NCBI GenBank assembly: GCA_037447655.1
Contig: JBBHKE010000992.1
Location: forward strand, 62,001-126,000
DNA length: 64,000 bases
Direction: 5' to 3'
Origin: Zygnema cylindricum
Lineage: Eukaryota > Streptophyta > Zygnematophyceae > Zygnematales > Zygnemataceae
Shown here one piece after another: positions 47,321 to 59,800 of this stretch (position 1 is its first letter; each line of letters starts with the position of its first letter). The position numbers were made by a program, and so were the translations under genes. The notes beneath the pieces were generated by a model. That model was not told the DNA's origin. It worked only from the letters and a program-made list of their open reading frames with translations, and made no database searches.

Positions 47321-47358
47321 GAACTTCTGTTCTTCAGGAGATAATTCCTCGTCTAAGA

Positions 47359-48433
47359 CTATGACTCCTTCTTCCTCACTCCCTTACTTCCCTTTTTCAA
47401 CTCCATTGGAGTTGTACAACTATTAGCTTTATCCATTTGAAATTTTTCAAGCATGTTCCCTATTGCTTCCTTTTGAGTCAATCTTGTAATTTTTATTTTT
47501 CGGTCTCTCTCTACTTGAATTCCCAAAATATATTTTGCTTCCCCCATATCCTTCATTTCAAATCTCCCCTTAAGATCGGTTTTCAGTATATTAATTTTTT
47601 CCATTGATTTAGTTAAAACAAGCAAATCATCAACATAAATTGCAATAAAACCTTCCTCATATTCGAAAACATAGATTGAGTGATCTGAGCTGATCCGGAT
47701 ATATCCCAGACCGGTAAGAAAGTCATCAAGCTTCTTATTCCACTGTCGAGGCGCCTGTTTCAAACCATAAAGAGATTTAATCAGCCGGCATACCGTACTC
47801 TCCTCTCCTTCTTCCACGAACCCTTTGGGTTGTCGCATGAAGATCTCCTCTTCCAATTCTCCATGCAAAAAGGTTGTTTTGATGTCCATCTGGTGCACTT
47901 CCATGTCTTCCGCTGCTGCCAGGCTGAGAAGTATGCGGACGGAGGGAAATCTGACCACCGGGGCAAAGGTTTCCTCGTAGTCAATTCCCTCCTTTTGTGT
48001 AAATCCCTTTTGCCACTAATCGGGCCTTGTAGCGCTCGATTGTGTTATCTGGGTTGAGTTTTAATTTGAAAACCCACTTACAACCGATTGGTTTTCGGTT
48101 AGGTGGACAATCCACCAGCTCCCAAGTATCGGCTGCCATAATTGAGGCCATCTCCTCATTGATGGTTGTCTTCCACCGATTTCTTTCTGGACAAGTCATC
48201 GCCTCTCCATAAGTTTGAGGTTCATCTTGATGAGATAGTTTAGTTACCTTGTTATTAACCTGTTTTTCTTGCAGTCTTTTGCTACTTCTCCTTCCCCCCT
48301 CAAAATCTGAGGCCAGAATAGATGGTTCTCGTGGATTCTTTCGAACAAACTCGGCTTCTCCCCTATCCCTTGATTCCGAATCAATTTCCACCACGTCTTC
48401 CGCTTCGGGTAGAGTTGTCACTGGAGTTTCCAC
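47359..48433 (-). pseudogene. copia reverse transcriptase
   Basis: From 48433 the frame covers the RT N-terminus (DTWELVDCPPNRKPIGCKWV). After a one-base break near 47980 it continues with MEVHQMDIKTTFLHGELEEE, IKSLYGLKQAPRQWNKKLDD, IAIYVDDLLVLTKS and MGEAKYILGIQVERD. The YVDD catalytic box is intact. Confidence 0.9.
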
Positions 48434-48774
48434 AGCCGAGTCCTTTTCGGTCTGATTTGTACCTGCAAGAATGTCATCTTTTCTAAAACCTGGATAGTTA
48501 GGAAGCTCAAAGTCATCGGAATTTTCTTACTCAAATCTGATTTTTACTGACTTTGTATATTTGAAGGGATCCACAGACTTTCCTTCATCCATAACTACTA
48601 GATGATTTACTAGGATTATATCTTCTCTTTTTAGATCATAAACTCTATATCCTTTAACATCCTCATCATATCCTAATAAGTATCCCGGTTTTCCTTTGGG
48701 ATCTAGCTTCCAATTAGACCAATCTGTATCTAGACTGAATACTTGACTACCGAAAACCTTTAAGTGAGATATGT

Positions 48775-49842
48775 CTAGTTTCCGGTCTGTCTATCTCTCA
48801 TAAGGTGTTGATCTTTTATAGCTGAAGTAAGAACTCTATTTTTGAGGTAATTAGCACAGTTCATTTCTTCTACCCAAAACCTTTTTCCTATCTTCTTATC
48901 TGACAACATACTTCTAGCACTATCACTTAGTGTTATATTTAACCATTCAGCTACCCCATTCTGTTCCGGGTTTTTTGACACTGTCTTTTGGTGTTGGACC
49001 CCATCTTCTCTCAGAAAATCCACAAACTTGTTAGAAGTATACTCTCAACCATTGTCACTCGTTATTCTCTTGATTGGAGTTTCATCAAGTTTTTCGCTCC
49101 ATGCTTTTTACTGTCTAAAACAATCTTGAGCTTCGGACTTGTTTTTAAAAAAATACACTCGGGAATACCGAGACCAATCATCAGTGATAGTCATCATAGA
49201 TCTTCCCCCCCGGTGAGGGCACTTTAGCCGGTCCCCAAATATCTGTGTGTAATAGATCTAGAATTTTTTCTCCCTTATAGGTGGTTGTTTTAGGAAAGGG
49301 TAATCTGTGTGTTTTACATAAAGCACATCCACTAAAATCACTTATATTATCACTCTCACTGAACTTAATCCCTTCCACCACTCCCATCTTTTTCATCTCT
49401 CTTAACTTGTCTAGATTCACATGCCCAAGCCTCTTATGCCATATCATAAAATCATGAACACCAACATAATAAAGTTTTTTCTTTTCATTACTTAAAACCA
49501 GCCTAAACATCCCATGGCTACCTTTCTCAACAATGAAATAGACATCCTCCTCAAAACTAGCAGTAAAGACTCCTTCCCTAGTACTAGTAAAAAAACCCTT
49601 ATCATCTAATACGGATGTAGAGATGAGGTTTTTGTTCAGCTCCGGAATAATCAATACATCGGAGAATGTTACTATGGATGTCTTTCCTTCTACTAACACT
49701 TTCAAATCTACCGATCCTATAAGAGTAGTGGTGACTATCCTTCCATCTTCGTACTCTATCTCAACTGTGGGAATATTTATTATCTTAGTGAACAGGTGCC
49801 TATCGTTACACATGTGCATGGAGGCACCTGAATCTACAATCT
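48775..49842 (-). pseudogene. copia protease and integrase
   Basis: The protease site reads IVDSGASMHMCND, but the Trp before it is a TAG (about 49845). It is followed by VTFSDVLIIPELNKNLISTS, the HHCC finger (IWHKRLGHVN to CALC), LLHTDIWGPA and, in a shifted frame, ITSDNG and SKNPEQNGVAEWLN. It is inactive as it stands. Confidence 0.88.
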
Positions 49843-49900
49843 AGCCTGCTTCACCTTTCAATCCACCGTAAGCACATTTCTGCCTTCGTGGAATTTTGAC

Positions 49901-50906
49901 CTAGTTTTTCGCCTCCAACTCCTCATCTAAAAAGAGCTCATCGTCCTCGTCTTCAGATTCCGCCTCATGTACCTGTGTCACAAGGGCCTTTTTCTTTCCT
50001 CTCGGGGAACCACCGGTATGCCCCTCCTTTAACCGAAGCTCGGTTAGCTTAGTGCACTCTGCCATATAGTGCCCAAGTTTCTTACAAAAATGACATAAAA
50101 CTTTGGGAGCCCTTGGTCCGAACTCGTCGTTCTGATTTTTCTGCTCCCTCCCCCCATAGTTTCTGACCGGTTTCCAGGAATCCTTGTTCCTCCAATCTGT
50201 CGCAGTTGCCAAGGCTTGGCCACTCTTTCCTCCCCTTCGGATCTCAATCGTATTCCTCGAACGAGAATCAGCCCTACCACTGAGTTCCATATCCACCTTG
50301 AGTCCGGCAAGTCCTGCCCACGGTTGACTATGTTCTTAAACTCATCGGGTAACTTCATCAGTAAACAGTTAACCTTTTATTTTTCACTAAAACCTTTCTC
50401 GCACTCTCTAGCTCCATGAAGAGTGTAGCAAGCTCATTGCAAAAATCCAACATCTTCCCCCTTTTGTATACATACTCCTTAACTTTCCGATCAGCCAACT
50501 GTTGTTGCTGAATCGTACCACTTCGGTACATCTCTATGAGAGCCATCCAAAGATCGGATGCCCTTTCTACCTGCAAATGAGGACATGCAAGTCCTTCAGT
50601 GTGATGGCGTAGGGTGAAGTGCTTTGCTGCCATATTGTCGAAGTCCCAAGTTTCAGTATCATTCTCCTCGTTCCTCGGAATAGGTGACATGAATGCCGAA
50701 CCAGTTGCTATTGGTGTGGTCGCCTCCTTCTTCTTTCCTTTGTCCACCACCTCTCCTTCTTTTGTTTCCTCCGTTGAAGGTGGATCCTCTTTCCTGATGA
50801 ATCTGCTTCCTCCAAACCCTGGAGGAATTCCAAGACTTGTTGGACGCCCCAACCGTCCACTCACTATCCCCAAAAACCTTTTTTCGCATATAGCTCCTAT
50901 CATCAT
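49901..50906 (-). pseudogene. copia gag with CCHC zinc knuckle
   Basis: The capsid part reads WDFDNMAAKHFTLRHHTEGL, then ASDLWMALIEMY and LADRKVKEYVYKRGKMLDF. A frameshift near 50360 is followed by KLPDEFKNIVNRGQDLP and the knuckle CHFCKKLGHYMAEC (CX2CX4HX4C). Confidence 0.85.
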
Positions 50907-50970
50907 ACTTTCCTAGTATATGAAGCCAGTTCCATTAAAGATTGGTACCCAAGAGGGTGGGCCCATAACC

Positions 50971-52027
50971 TGAAACTCTTAGACCTCCATAAGTCCTCAG
51001 AGTGGACAGCTTCCAAGAAGCCTCTAGGAAAACCATGACCCCTTTGTGTTTCAGCAAAAACAATTGCCACCCTAGCAGACAATAACTCTGACCAACTTCA
51101 CCCTTGTGAAGGCAAGACTCCCCTGAGTCGATAGCAAAAAGAATCTCTGAATTTGCTCCCCTGAGCAGTAAGTTATGGAGGGTCAAAGTTGACCTTTTGT
51201 ACAGAAGCTCTCTGGGAGAAGAGGGTCCTATCTCCTAATTTTTTTAAGTCCTATCTCTCTCACAGACTCTATCTACTGATGTACGGAGCCAATCAGATGA
51301 ATCCTCCGTACACAAAAGTACAGCTGTTGGTGTACCTTCTGTACGGACACTGTACGACATGGCCTAAATGTCGACACGTGGTGTGTCCCGATTCGCTCCC
51401 TTAATCCTCGGAGATGCCGCGATCCAATGTCATTCCGCCACGTGTCATCCGATGTAACGATGACCACAAACCGCCGAAATCCTCTTCCGCGATCTCGGCG
51501 TTAATTCTGGCCGTCTGATGAAATTCACATTTAATCGTAGTCGTAATAAATACATGCGCGATATTCGTTTCATTAAAGAAATAAATGCGCGGTATTGGTT
51601 TTTTATCCGTACCGTAATCCGTACTTTTACATTATTGGATCTATGTATCTCGTAAACAATTACAGTTAAATGAATTATCCTACTTGATAATGTTTAATTA
51701 ATTATCAAACCATATAGTATATAACACTAGTTCTAGACTTAACGGCTAAGGCTAACGGCTACCGACTGTCTGCCGGCCGGTAGGTACCAGGATCAAATCA
51801 TGTGGCCGGCACGTACCTTTTAGTAAATAAACCCCTAACTAATATATATTTCCCGTAAACCTCTGGATAGCCTAGGTAGCCATGGCTCTAGCTCCCTCTC
51901 CAATTTCTCAGTGACTGGGACAAGTTTGAGAGTTTGGAGAGAGAAGTTAGAGGTAGACTGCCTCGGCTTCTTTCTATATTTCTGTTTAGACCTAGAAAAT
52001 ACTTAAAATGGACCATTAATTTCTACA
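50971..52027 (-). repeat. 5' LTR of the full-length copia element
   Basis: It starts TGTAGAAATTAATGG (minus strand) and ends AGAGTTTCA. It carries two CACGTG boxes (51375-51380 and 51439-51444), candidate plant bZIP/bHLH sites that could drive the element. Confidence 0.9.
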
Positions 52028-52032
52028 ACCTT

Positions 52033-52440
52033 AACTCAGATAGTCCAGCTTTAAAAATAGTCCAATATTCACAGTTGGAAAATTGAACCGTTTGCCCTGT
52101 GACTTATAAACCGACATTCAAGCGACGATAGGATGTCGTCGAGCGTTCGACTTTATTCAATTTTCCCAATATTGGTTAGACGAAACAATGTCGTCGTCCG
52201 CGAATTACATTCGAGAATACCGACGTTGGATTATCTGAACTAATGTCGTCGGTGGTTTTGTAAAACGACGAACCACTCTCGTCCGTCATTCGCACTTTCG
52301 ATCAATGAGGTATCCTCATCCATTCAATTATTTTGTCGTATCCATCATTGAAGCGCTGACATGATGTCGTCGCGTCCATCGCGACAAAGACACATCATCG
52401 CTAGTACGCTGTCGCCATAAAGAAATCGCAAGACACTTGG
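52033..52440. repeat. GTCGTCG-rich segment
   Basis: GTCGTCG or its complement recurs at short, irregular spacing, and again at 42715-42880. Such clusters resemble subterminal transposase-binding repeats, but no clean inverted end was found. Confidence 0.4.
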
Positions 52441-52696
52441 AAAATAATACTAAAAAACAACAAAACAATGCAAAGTAGTCGACAACATAGAAAAACATGC
52501 ACTAATGGAGAGTAAGTGAGAAGTCGGTATGTAGTTTGAGAGAGAAAGGCGACGTTCCAAAATAATAATGTACAAATAATTTAAAAGCACAACAAAATTA
52601 AAATATAACAACACATTGTGAATGGGAATAATAACACAAAAGGAAGGAGGAAACGAAATCATTTAATAAATGGGAAAACGTGTGGTTGAAATGGCT

Positions 52697-53084
52697 TACT
52701 TGTACTGTACACTCCAGTAAAATGCTCGGGAAACTTTCTTATGGTCCTTGGAATGAGTTGAGCTGAGCCCTTATTTTCACAGTCCTTCAGCATCCAGTGT
52801 ATTACTCGCATCCGAGTTGCCTTAGTCGACACGTGTTGAACTTTACGGTGGGAGACACGTCCTCTGGTATTGGCCGAGGACGGAAAAAAACCTTCCACAA
52901 TGGCCGCCAGGTCTACCGACGTTTCGATTTCTGCCTCACTCTCTTCCTCGTTCGAAAATGCGTTTTCCTCATCGTTCCTCTCATTTTCCTCATCTTGTTC
53001 AACCTGAGCGTTATGGGGATTGTTGTTGTTATTGCCCGGGTTGGCGCCCCAAATTATATTAAGGGTCCACATACTCTCAAACAC
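52697..53084 (-). pseudogene. DNA-transposase N-terminal exon (tentative)
   Basis: It opens with a poly-Asn and acidic segment (NPGNNNNNPHNAQVEQDEEN), followed by RGRVSHRKVQHVSTKATRMR and VIHWMLKDCENKGSAQLIPR, then TIRKFPEHFTGVYST and a donor GTAAGCC. The helix pattern with RTIRKFPEHF is typical of the N-terminal DNA-binding part of eukaryotic transposases. It may pair with the KRWW fragment at 42350-42603, about 10 kb away because of later insertions; the splice phases do not obviously match. Confidence 0.4.
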
Positions 53085-53105
53085 TTAACATCACCTAAAA
53101 AATAA

Positions 53106-56100
53106 AAAATGGGAGCAGCCGAAAAAGAAGAAAATGGCAACCCAAGCAAATGAGGAAGAAGTAGCGATAGTGTTGTTGCCATTATCACAAATACATTTAT
53201 ATAATACACGAAATGCAAGTGAAAATGATTTTGCGCGGTAATAATGGAGGGATTTGCCATTTTAAATTTTTCGTTTAAAATCCAAATTTTGAATTTTATC
53301 ACGGCTTTCAATTTAAAAATATTTCAAAACGAGGGAATAGAAGCGGGATCTCGTAAAAAATTGCTTCAAAATTGCCAAAATATTTCAAAACTTACGTCGT
53401 CGGTGTAATGTTCATAGCGCCATGGAAACAACTTCAGCTTACATGTTGTACGGCAAAAAGATGATTGGAAAAAATGCGGCGTCGTTACCCCGGCAATCGG
53501 TTGTTCTAACGTCATCTATGAAACGCGGCCAACTTTGGGAATACGTGGATGATAAACATGCCACGTGTTTTCGGCAACAGCCAATGATAATCTTACGACG
53601 GGGCATGATCAACTTTCGTTGTGGATTACCGCCAATTAGAATTAACATGTATCCTAATATGTGTTTTTTGTTCGTTTGACGTTTAATTAGAATTATTAGT
53701 GATACTAATAAGAGGTTTGTTTGACGTTTGATCTAAGTAAACGCATCCTTATTAGTCTTAAGTCCCAATATTACAATGCATTGATTCTAATAAATCAACC
53801 CACCGGGCACCTTATTAAGATTAAGGGTCCTTATTTAACGTCACACAACGTTCGTTCTCTCCGCGAACGACAAGGAAATATAAATCAATCACTGAGTTCA
53901 ATGTACGTTATGTGGATCGAAACGTACACATAGAATACCTTCCGTTATAGTTTCGTTCATTATATAATACAAATCTAACTGAATGGACATATCGAAATTG
54001 TACGGTTACATAGCGTTATAACGTAACTGCGTTTTACAACCCGATGCATGTAGTCGACTATACGACGCGACAATGTACGTTTCGCCTACGCTGTCCTCGC
54101 ACTTTTTTTACTATTATCAATTCACCGCACGCAAAACAAACGCTTATTATAATCATGAATGAACTTAAGTGAAAAGTACATAAACCCGTACATTTCGACG
54201 GTTTTTACTCGTACTTATTTTAGTGTATAATTATGAATGCCGCAATGATTGTATATCCGCAAACCCAAAATAGAATTATGGATTTTTACGTTGGAAGGAC
54301 GCGACGTCGTACGGATTGTCAGAATTTGTACCTCTACCTATTTTAACGTATATGTTATGACGGCGGATCATGTATACCCAAAACAGCGTTATGAAAAAAT
54401 TACAATTAAACATTTTTTTGAAAATGGGATTGATACACAAATTAGAATCCATGACACTAATTCTTTATTCACACTAATAATTTCTATACGCTAATAACGA
54501 TTCACGGTGTAACGAATGCTACGTACGGTACGCATCAAACGCTTTTGAAAAGTTGATAAAATGCGTACCTTGCTTTGTACCCGTACAGTATTTTTACAAT
54601 TACGTACGGTGTCCGTCTATGTTCGTACATTTTAGGGTTATTTAGGGGATTTTTAGGGTTTCCAAGGACATTGCCGTACGTTCCTTTATATTTCAGTACG
54701 TCTGCCGTAGATATTCCGTACTATTGGGTTTTTTAGGGTCCACTTTCATACAATTTCGTACATTTCTGTTAAATTTTCGTACTTTTTAAGATTTTTAAGG
54801 ATTTTCTAATATTGCGTTTTCCGTACGTTTTTGTACATGGCCGTACAGCGAAATTTACACGAATTTTACGAAAATAATGAAAAAGACGAATACTACGTAG
54901 TTTCGTAAAAAAGTTGAAATCCGTACGAATTGGACATCAACGCCGTAAGTTCAAAATGTGTACGGACGCCATGGCTGCCTGTGAGACAGATAGACAACTT
55001 TATTCGGATAAAAGAGAGTTGCTGATCATGTTTTGAACCAGGGCCTGCAGATTTTCCAACTAGGTGAACCCAATGTTGTCCGTATCCGGAGAATGTAAAC
55101 ATTTTAATACACCCATGAGGTGAGGATAGGTATATATATATCAATACACTTTTCCACCGCTCATTTAATGGAAAGCGTACAAACTGCGGCAGATGTTCAA
55201 TTTTTTTTAACATGTACGGATTTGTACGGACACAAATTCATTAACGATTTTTACGATTTTTTCAAATCGACCTCTCCAGTTTCTACGAATTGTACGGGCG
55301 TTTGAATCGTGCGTAAAATGCGTTTTGAACAACTATGGATACCAGTATACCACAAAAAGTATTTTCAAACGTTTTCGCACATTTGAAAATGTCCCTCGTC
55401 CGTACACATTTTTTTGAACATGGATCTCAATCGTCACATTCAAAAAAATAACATGTCAACACATCAGTTCAACTTATATAAATAATTGTTTTCTGAACAG
55501 CTCCATAATTTTTTTTAGGAAATGTTAAAAAGAAAAGGAAAGAACGAATGGTTCATTTGAAGGAAAATTAATTTCGTGCATCAGCCGTGATTTGAAATGG
55601 CACAAAAAAATAAAACTCATCTATATTGTTTGCTTCAGTAACTCTGTATTTGTTCAATAAATGGTGTACATGAGCTTTGTGTATGCATAATTTACTCATT
55701 TTTTCCCTATGCATTACATCTTTTTCTGACGTATTTCAAATTATATTTTCTGTACATTTGTGTACTTTAAGTTGAACCAAGACTTATAAAGCAATTTCTC
55801 ATTTAACTCTTTTTTGCTCAACGATAGACCTTACTCATTTTCATTTGGCAGATTGCATCAGATTAACAATGGCTTATTTCAGGATTATTCTTTTCATTTT
55901 TGTTCAAAATGTACAAATTTAATATAGAAAAAGACAAAAAACTAAAATAAATGATAGGCGGCAAAATTACTTGCGTTGCATTCAACTGAGGAAAACATTG
56001 AAAACAAAGTCAAATTGGGAATAAAAAAACCGGTGAAGACAAAGGTCGATTGAAAAATTATTTCCATCAGGTAAACACCATTACAGAAGTTGATTCAATA

Positions 56101-56218
56101 CCTTCTCGTGAGGAAATTTAACAGCCCAATTCGGTATAATATTTTGTAAACAGTGTTATTATCTAAACAGTCTTATTAACACTAACTTATGATTTTGAAC
56201 TTTTACTGACCTCCCTTG
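53106..56218. other. Repeat-derived intergenic stretch, no gene seen
   Basis: It is rich in GTACGG/CGTAC words and TTTAGGG-like runs (54640-54760) and contains a MITE end (CGATTCACGGTGTA at about 54500). The dispersed repeat at 55124 lies inside. No protein-coding exon was recognised. Confidence 0.5.
55124..55352. repeat. Dispersed repeat, family with CCGCTCATTTAA
   Basis: Inverted relative to 40585-40812, with the same landmark words: ACCGCTCATTTAATGGAAAG, ATTCATTAACGATTTTT and GAACAACTATGG. Confidence 0.5.
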
Positions 56219-56815
56219 TCAGTATATAGGGAAGTGAGGATCAATTTCCGCTGCCCATGCCTGTAAGCCACCCGTAATATCGACTGCCACACTAATTCCG
56301 TGTTTCCGTAAACTTTCCACGGCTAGTTGAGAGTCATTTCCTCGACGACACACAACAAATACAGTTGGCTCCTCCTCACCATTTCCTTCTCCTTTCCAAT
56401 TATCGTTGAGACTTGAACCTCCCATTCCGGTATTTCCCATTCCGGTATTTCCCATTCCGGTATTTTCCATTCCAGTATTTCCCACTCCAGTACTTCCCAT
56501 TCCAGTATTTTGTCCTGAAAGGGAGTCTGGGTCGATAACTGTTGAGCCATCTTCTGGAACTGGTTTGTATCGCTTAATCAGTGCTTTACTCCGAGTTTTA
56601 CTTTGAGTTTTTTCTTTGAGGGCCCTGATTTCGGGGAATCGAGCTTCCAGAGAGGAGAAAGGCACGTTAACAGCTCCCGGGATTGTTCCAATCTCAAACT
56701 CATGAGGGGGGCGCACATCGAGGAGGACATGGGGAATGTTTCTACCCATAAAATCGTTGTATTCCTTCACAGAGATAGATTGTGAAGAAGAAACTAGTTG
56801 AAGCCTCGGTGGTGG
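56219..56815 (-). CDS. MOCS3: MOCS3 last exon: rhodanese domain with repeat insert
   Basis: It begins [20 protein letters not shown] in phase 0 and ends [17 protein letters not shown] and TGA. Between [15 protein letters not shown] and [10 protein letters not shown] lies a long insert with about six NTGMG-type pentapeptides. The catalytic Cys and the surrounding loop are intact. Confidence 0.93.
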   Translation of the reverse strand, partial: PPPRLQLVSSSQSISVKEYNDFMGRNIPHVLLDVRPPHEFEIGTIPGAVNVPFSSLEARFPEIRALKEKTQSKTRSKALIKRYKPVPEDGSTVIDPDSLSGQNTGMGSTGVGNTGMENTGMGNTGMGNTGMGGSSLNDNWKGEGNGEEEPTVFVVCRRGNDSQLAVESLRKHGISVAVDITGGLQAWAAEIDPHFPIY

Positions 56816-59800
56816 CTGTGTTGATGGATTGAAAAAAAAAAAACCAACGAAAGAGAAATAAAAATCAAACATGGAAACAAACAAACAGGCACAATACATA
56901 TTCACCTAGATTCACTTATTTTGATAAAAAGGATTAGAGGAGAATTTGAATGAACAAGAGAGCACCACTCACCTGAAAGAAAAAACATAACTAGAAGAAA
57001 AAGGAGATGCATCAGTAAAGATTAACGACAAAGAATTTATGGGATTCACATGCATTACATATAAATTTCTTCGTCAACCGCAACCACGCTTGTGCTCAGA
57101 AAGTTCTAATTATGACCATTGTAAGTAATATGTAACTATTATGTCTTTGTTATTCCTCTAGATAGCCATTTGTGTGATCATAGTCGCCCCATTTATCCAT
57201 TGACATCATTCCTTACCGCCATTTAATGCGTGTATAGACTAACTCTCTCATCCATGCACGACCAAACTCTATTCACACTCAAACCAGAGTCTATTAAACA
57301 GAGTATTGGAAAATCAAGCAGATCCCTGACCTGATCATGAAGGGGTGTTTGTGTGAAGGCGGCGTAATCAAACTCTGGAAGAGAATCCTTGGTCAACTGT
57401 CGATTGTCTCCACAAGCAGTACAATCGGGCATTCGACTTCTTAAGGTGACCTGCATCGCATCCCTTCTCGATCACAATAAGAGGCACAACAAAAGGCATG
57501 AAATACCACAAAGATTTTTTCACAAAAGACTAATATCGAATTTAGCAAACGAAGCAAAAAACATTATTAAAAGCCTAAGAACGCCACTTTATGTTAGATG
57601 ATCTCAGACTTTACATTAGTCCGAGTATGAAACTGTCCTCCTTACGACTGTGGAAAGAATAGCACACACATTGAAAAAAGACTGCAGGTCATGTTCACCT
57701 ATCTACCCAATAAAATTTTAAACAGTCACTCCAATGAAGCAACTGTACAAATAAAATCACGCTTCAGGAGGGGAACCATGCATTTTACATGCTGTAAATA
57801 AATTAAAAACGATCAAAGAGTGCACCAAAAATAAATCCACATGTACAGCAAGTAAGGAATTTGTACACATAAAGGTATCACAGTCAACAATAAACAAAGG
57901 TAGGTTGCCTTCACAATTCAGTCAATAAGCAAAAAAAACAATGTATCCACGATCACCAATGCATTATCTCAATAAGCAACAAAGTTCAGATAATGTCTTT
58001 CCTTTGGAGCACAAAATCCGAAGATATCTGTTTCAGTCACTTGTATATCCATTTGGACTCTTGTTTTATCAGTTAAGAAGGAATCCAAAGTTATGGAACG
58101 CCGTAGATATGATTTAGAATATAAAAGCATCGAAAACGTTTAGAATTTTATTTTCCTTTTCAGCCTCTTCTCCATGCAACATGCCTGGACAGTATCCATC
58201 AGCCTCAAAAATATGTTTATATTTTGCAGTCAGTTCCTTCTGCTACAGTGCCCAGCATTGTTAGAGTTAAACAATTTTCCGGTAGTACTTTCTTTCTTTC
58301 ATCAGACAGGTTCCCGATTTTCAATCGTGACATCACAGTCAAAGGGTAGGACCATTCCTTTTAATGCTTGCCTTAGAAAAAAGATCCAACAGTCGATCAC
58401 AAAGTTAAACGCCTTTTGACTGCCTGAAAAATGTGTAACTGAGATACGCAATTATGCCGTTACTAACCAGAATTTTTTAGGGTTTCTTAACAAGCACAAC
58501 AGCAATACTTTCCTGTCCAATATCTTAAAAAGAGGTAACTATGCAGTGGGTTTTTGCCAAAGCAGAAAATCCTCAGTTTCACGCCAGTATAAATTCATCG
58601 GGAATATTGATTAAAAGATACATGACAAAGAAGGAGCGTATGGAAATTAGAGGCCAGTGAAGTACCGTGTAAATGCGTGTTGAGAGAGCGTCGAAGAGTA
58701 GAAGACGACTAGAGAGAGGTTCCCCAACTCCAGAAATGATCTTTATAGCCTCCAAAGCTTGCAAAGTACCAATTACTCCTGGGACTGCATCACATTAAAG
58801 CCATCCTTTTAGTGTGAAATTCTTGCCTGCTTTCCCTTCTATTTCTACACAAAAAAGTAGTGAAGAATGTATACTTGTCCAACAAAGCAAAAGGACCACT
58901 CACCGACTCCCAGGACACCAGCGTCACTGCAGCGCTGACAAGCAGTTGGAGTGGGAGGCTGAGGGAAAATGCAGCGATAGCAAGGGCCCCCTTTATGATT
59001 GTAGATGGTCAACTGCTTCCATCAACAATAAAATACACTCTCTACATGAAAATGTACAAGAAGAGAGTCGCCGATTGTACTTAGGTTCGGTAACAAAACT
59101 ACTTTCTGCCTTCTGTCAATAATTTGCTCAGCTGCTTCGAGAGAGAAGAACTCACTTGACCATCCATTCCAAGGGCAGCGCCTGACACAAGTGGCTGTCA
59201 TTCCACCTCCCAAAATAACAAACCACTGCCCCTTGAGCTTTATTCTAAGGAGTAAAGAGGTGTCCGCTAGTAACAACTACATGAATGCGACAATTGGTTC
59301 GAGTGTAGACAGTCACAATATAAACATAGCTTTAACAGTTCTTTACATACCATGGTGGCTAGTACCATGGTTTGCTCTTTCAAAGTTACAAGCATGAGCT
59401 TTCTATAAGCAGATGTGCGGCCCGTAGATGTACGGCCATCTATCGAGCTACAAAAAAATCAGTTGGATTTTCCGTTTTTGTCGATGAACAAACAAATTAG
59501 GAATGTTCAAACTCCAGTCTTAGCGTTTGAACAAGGAGATAAGAACATTATAGATTCAATACGTGCTACATTTGTCCAAAGATCAGCTCATGATGAGACA
59601 GCGTGTATTTGAGGGAAGTTCAATGTGAAGCTTTTATCCTCGAGTCAAAAAAGGAAGGCCTTTATGATTTATAAGATAAAAACAAACAGTTGAAGTTTGC
59701 CTACCTTTCCAGCAATTACGCAGGCATCACTTAGAAGATAACGTGTCGGTGCGTTGTCAGAAGCATCAAGAACCACCGAATACCTGCTTGGCCCAGACCA

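Larger units (their letters stand above)
45575..52027 (-). mobile_element. Full-length Ty1/copia element with ACCTT target duplication
   Basis: The LTRs 45575-46629 (3') and 50971-52027 (5') flank gag and pol on the minus strand. The 5-bp duplication ACCTT occurs at 45570-45574 and 52028-52032. The LTRs are close to identical by eye, so the insertion is fairly recent, yet gag, protease and integrase carry stops and shifts. It inserted next to the acidic-protein remnant, splitting an older transposon locus. Confidence 0.92.

Noticed and set aside
58174-58419. 81-codon plus ORF
   Set aside because: It lies in a MOCS3 intron with no recognised motif; length is within chance.
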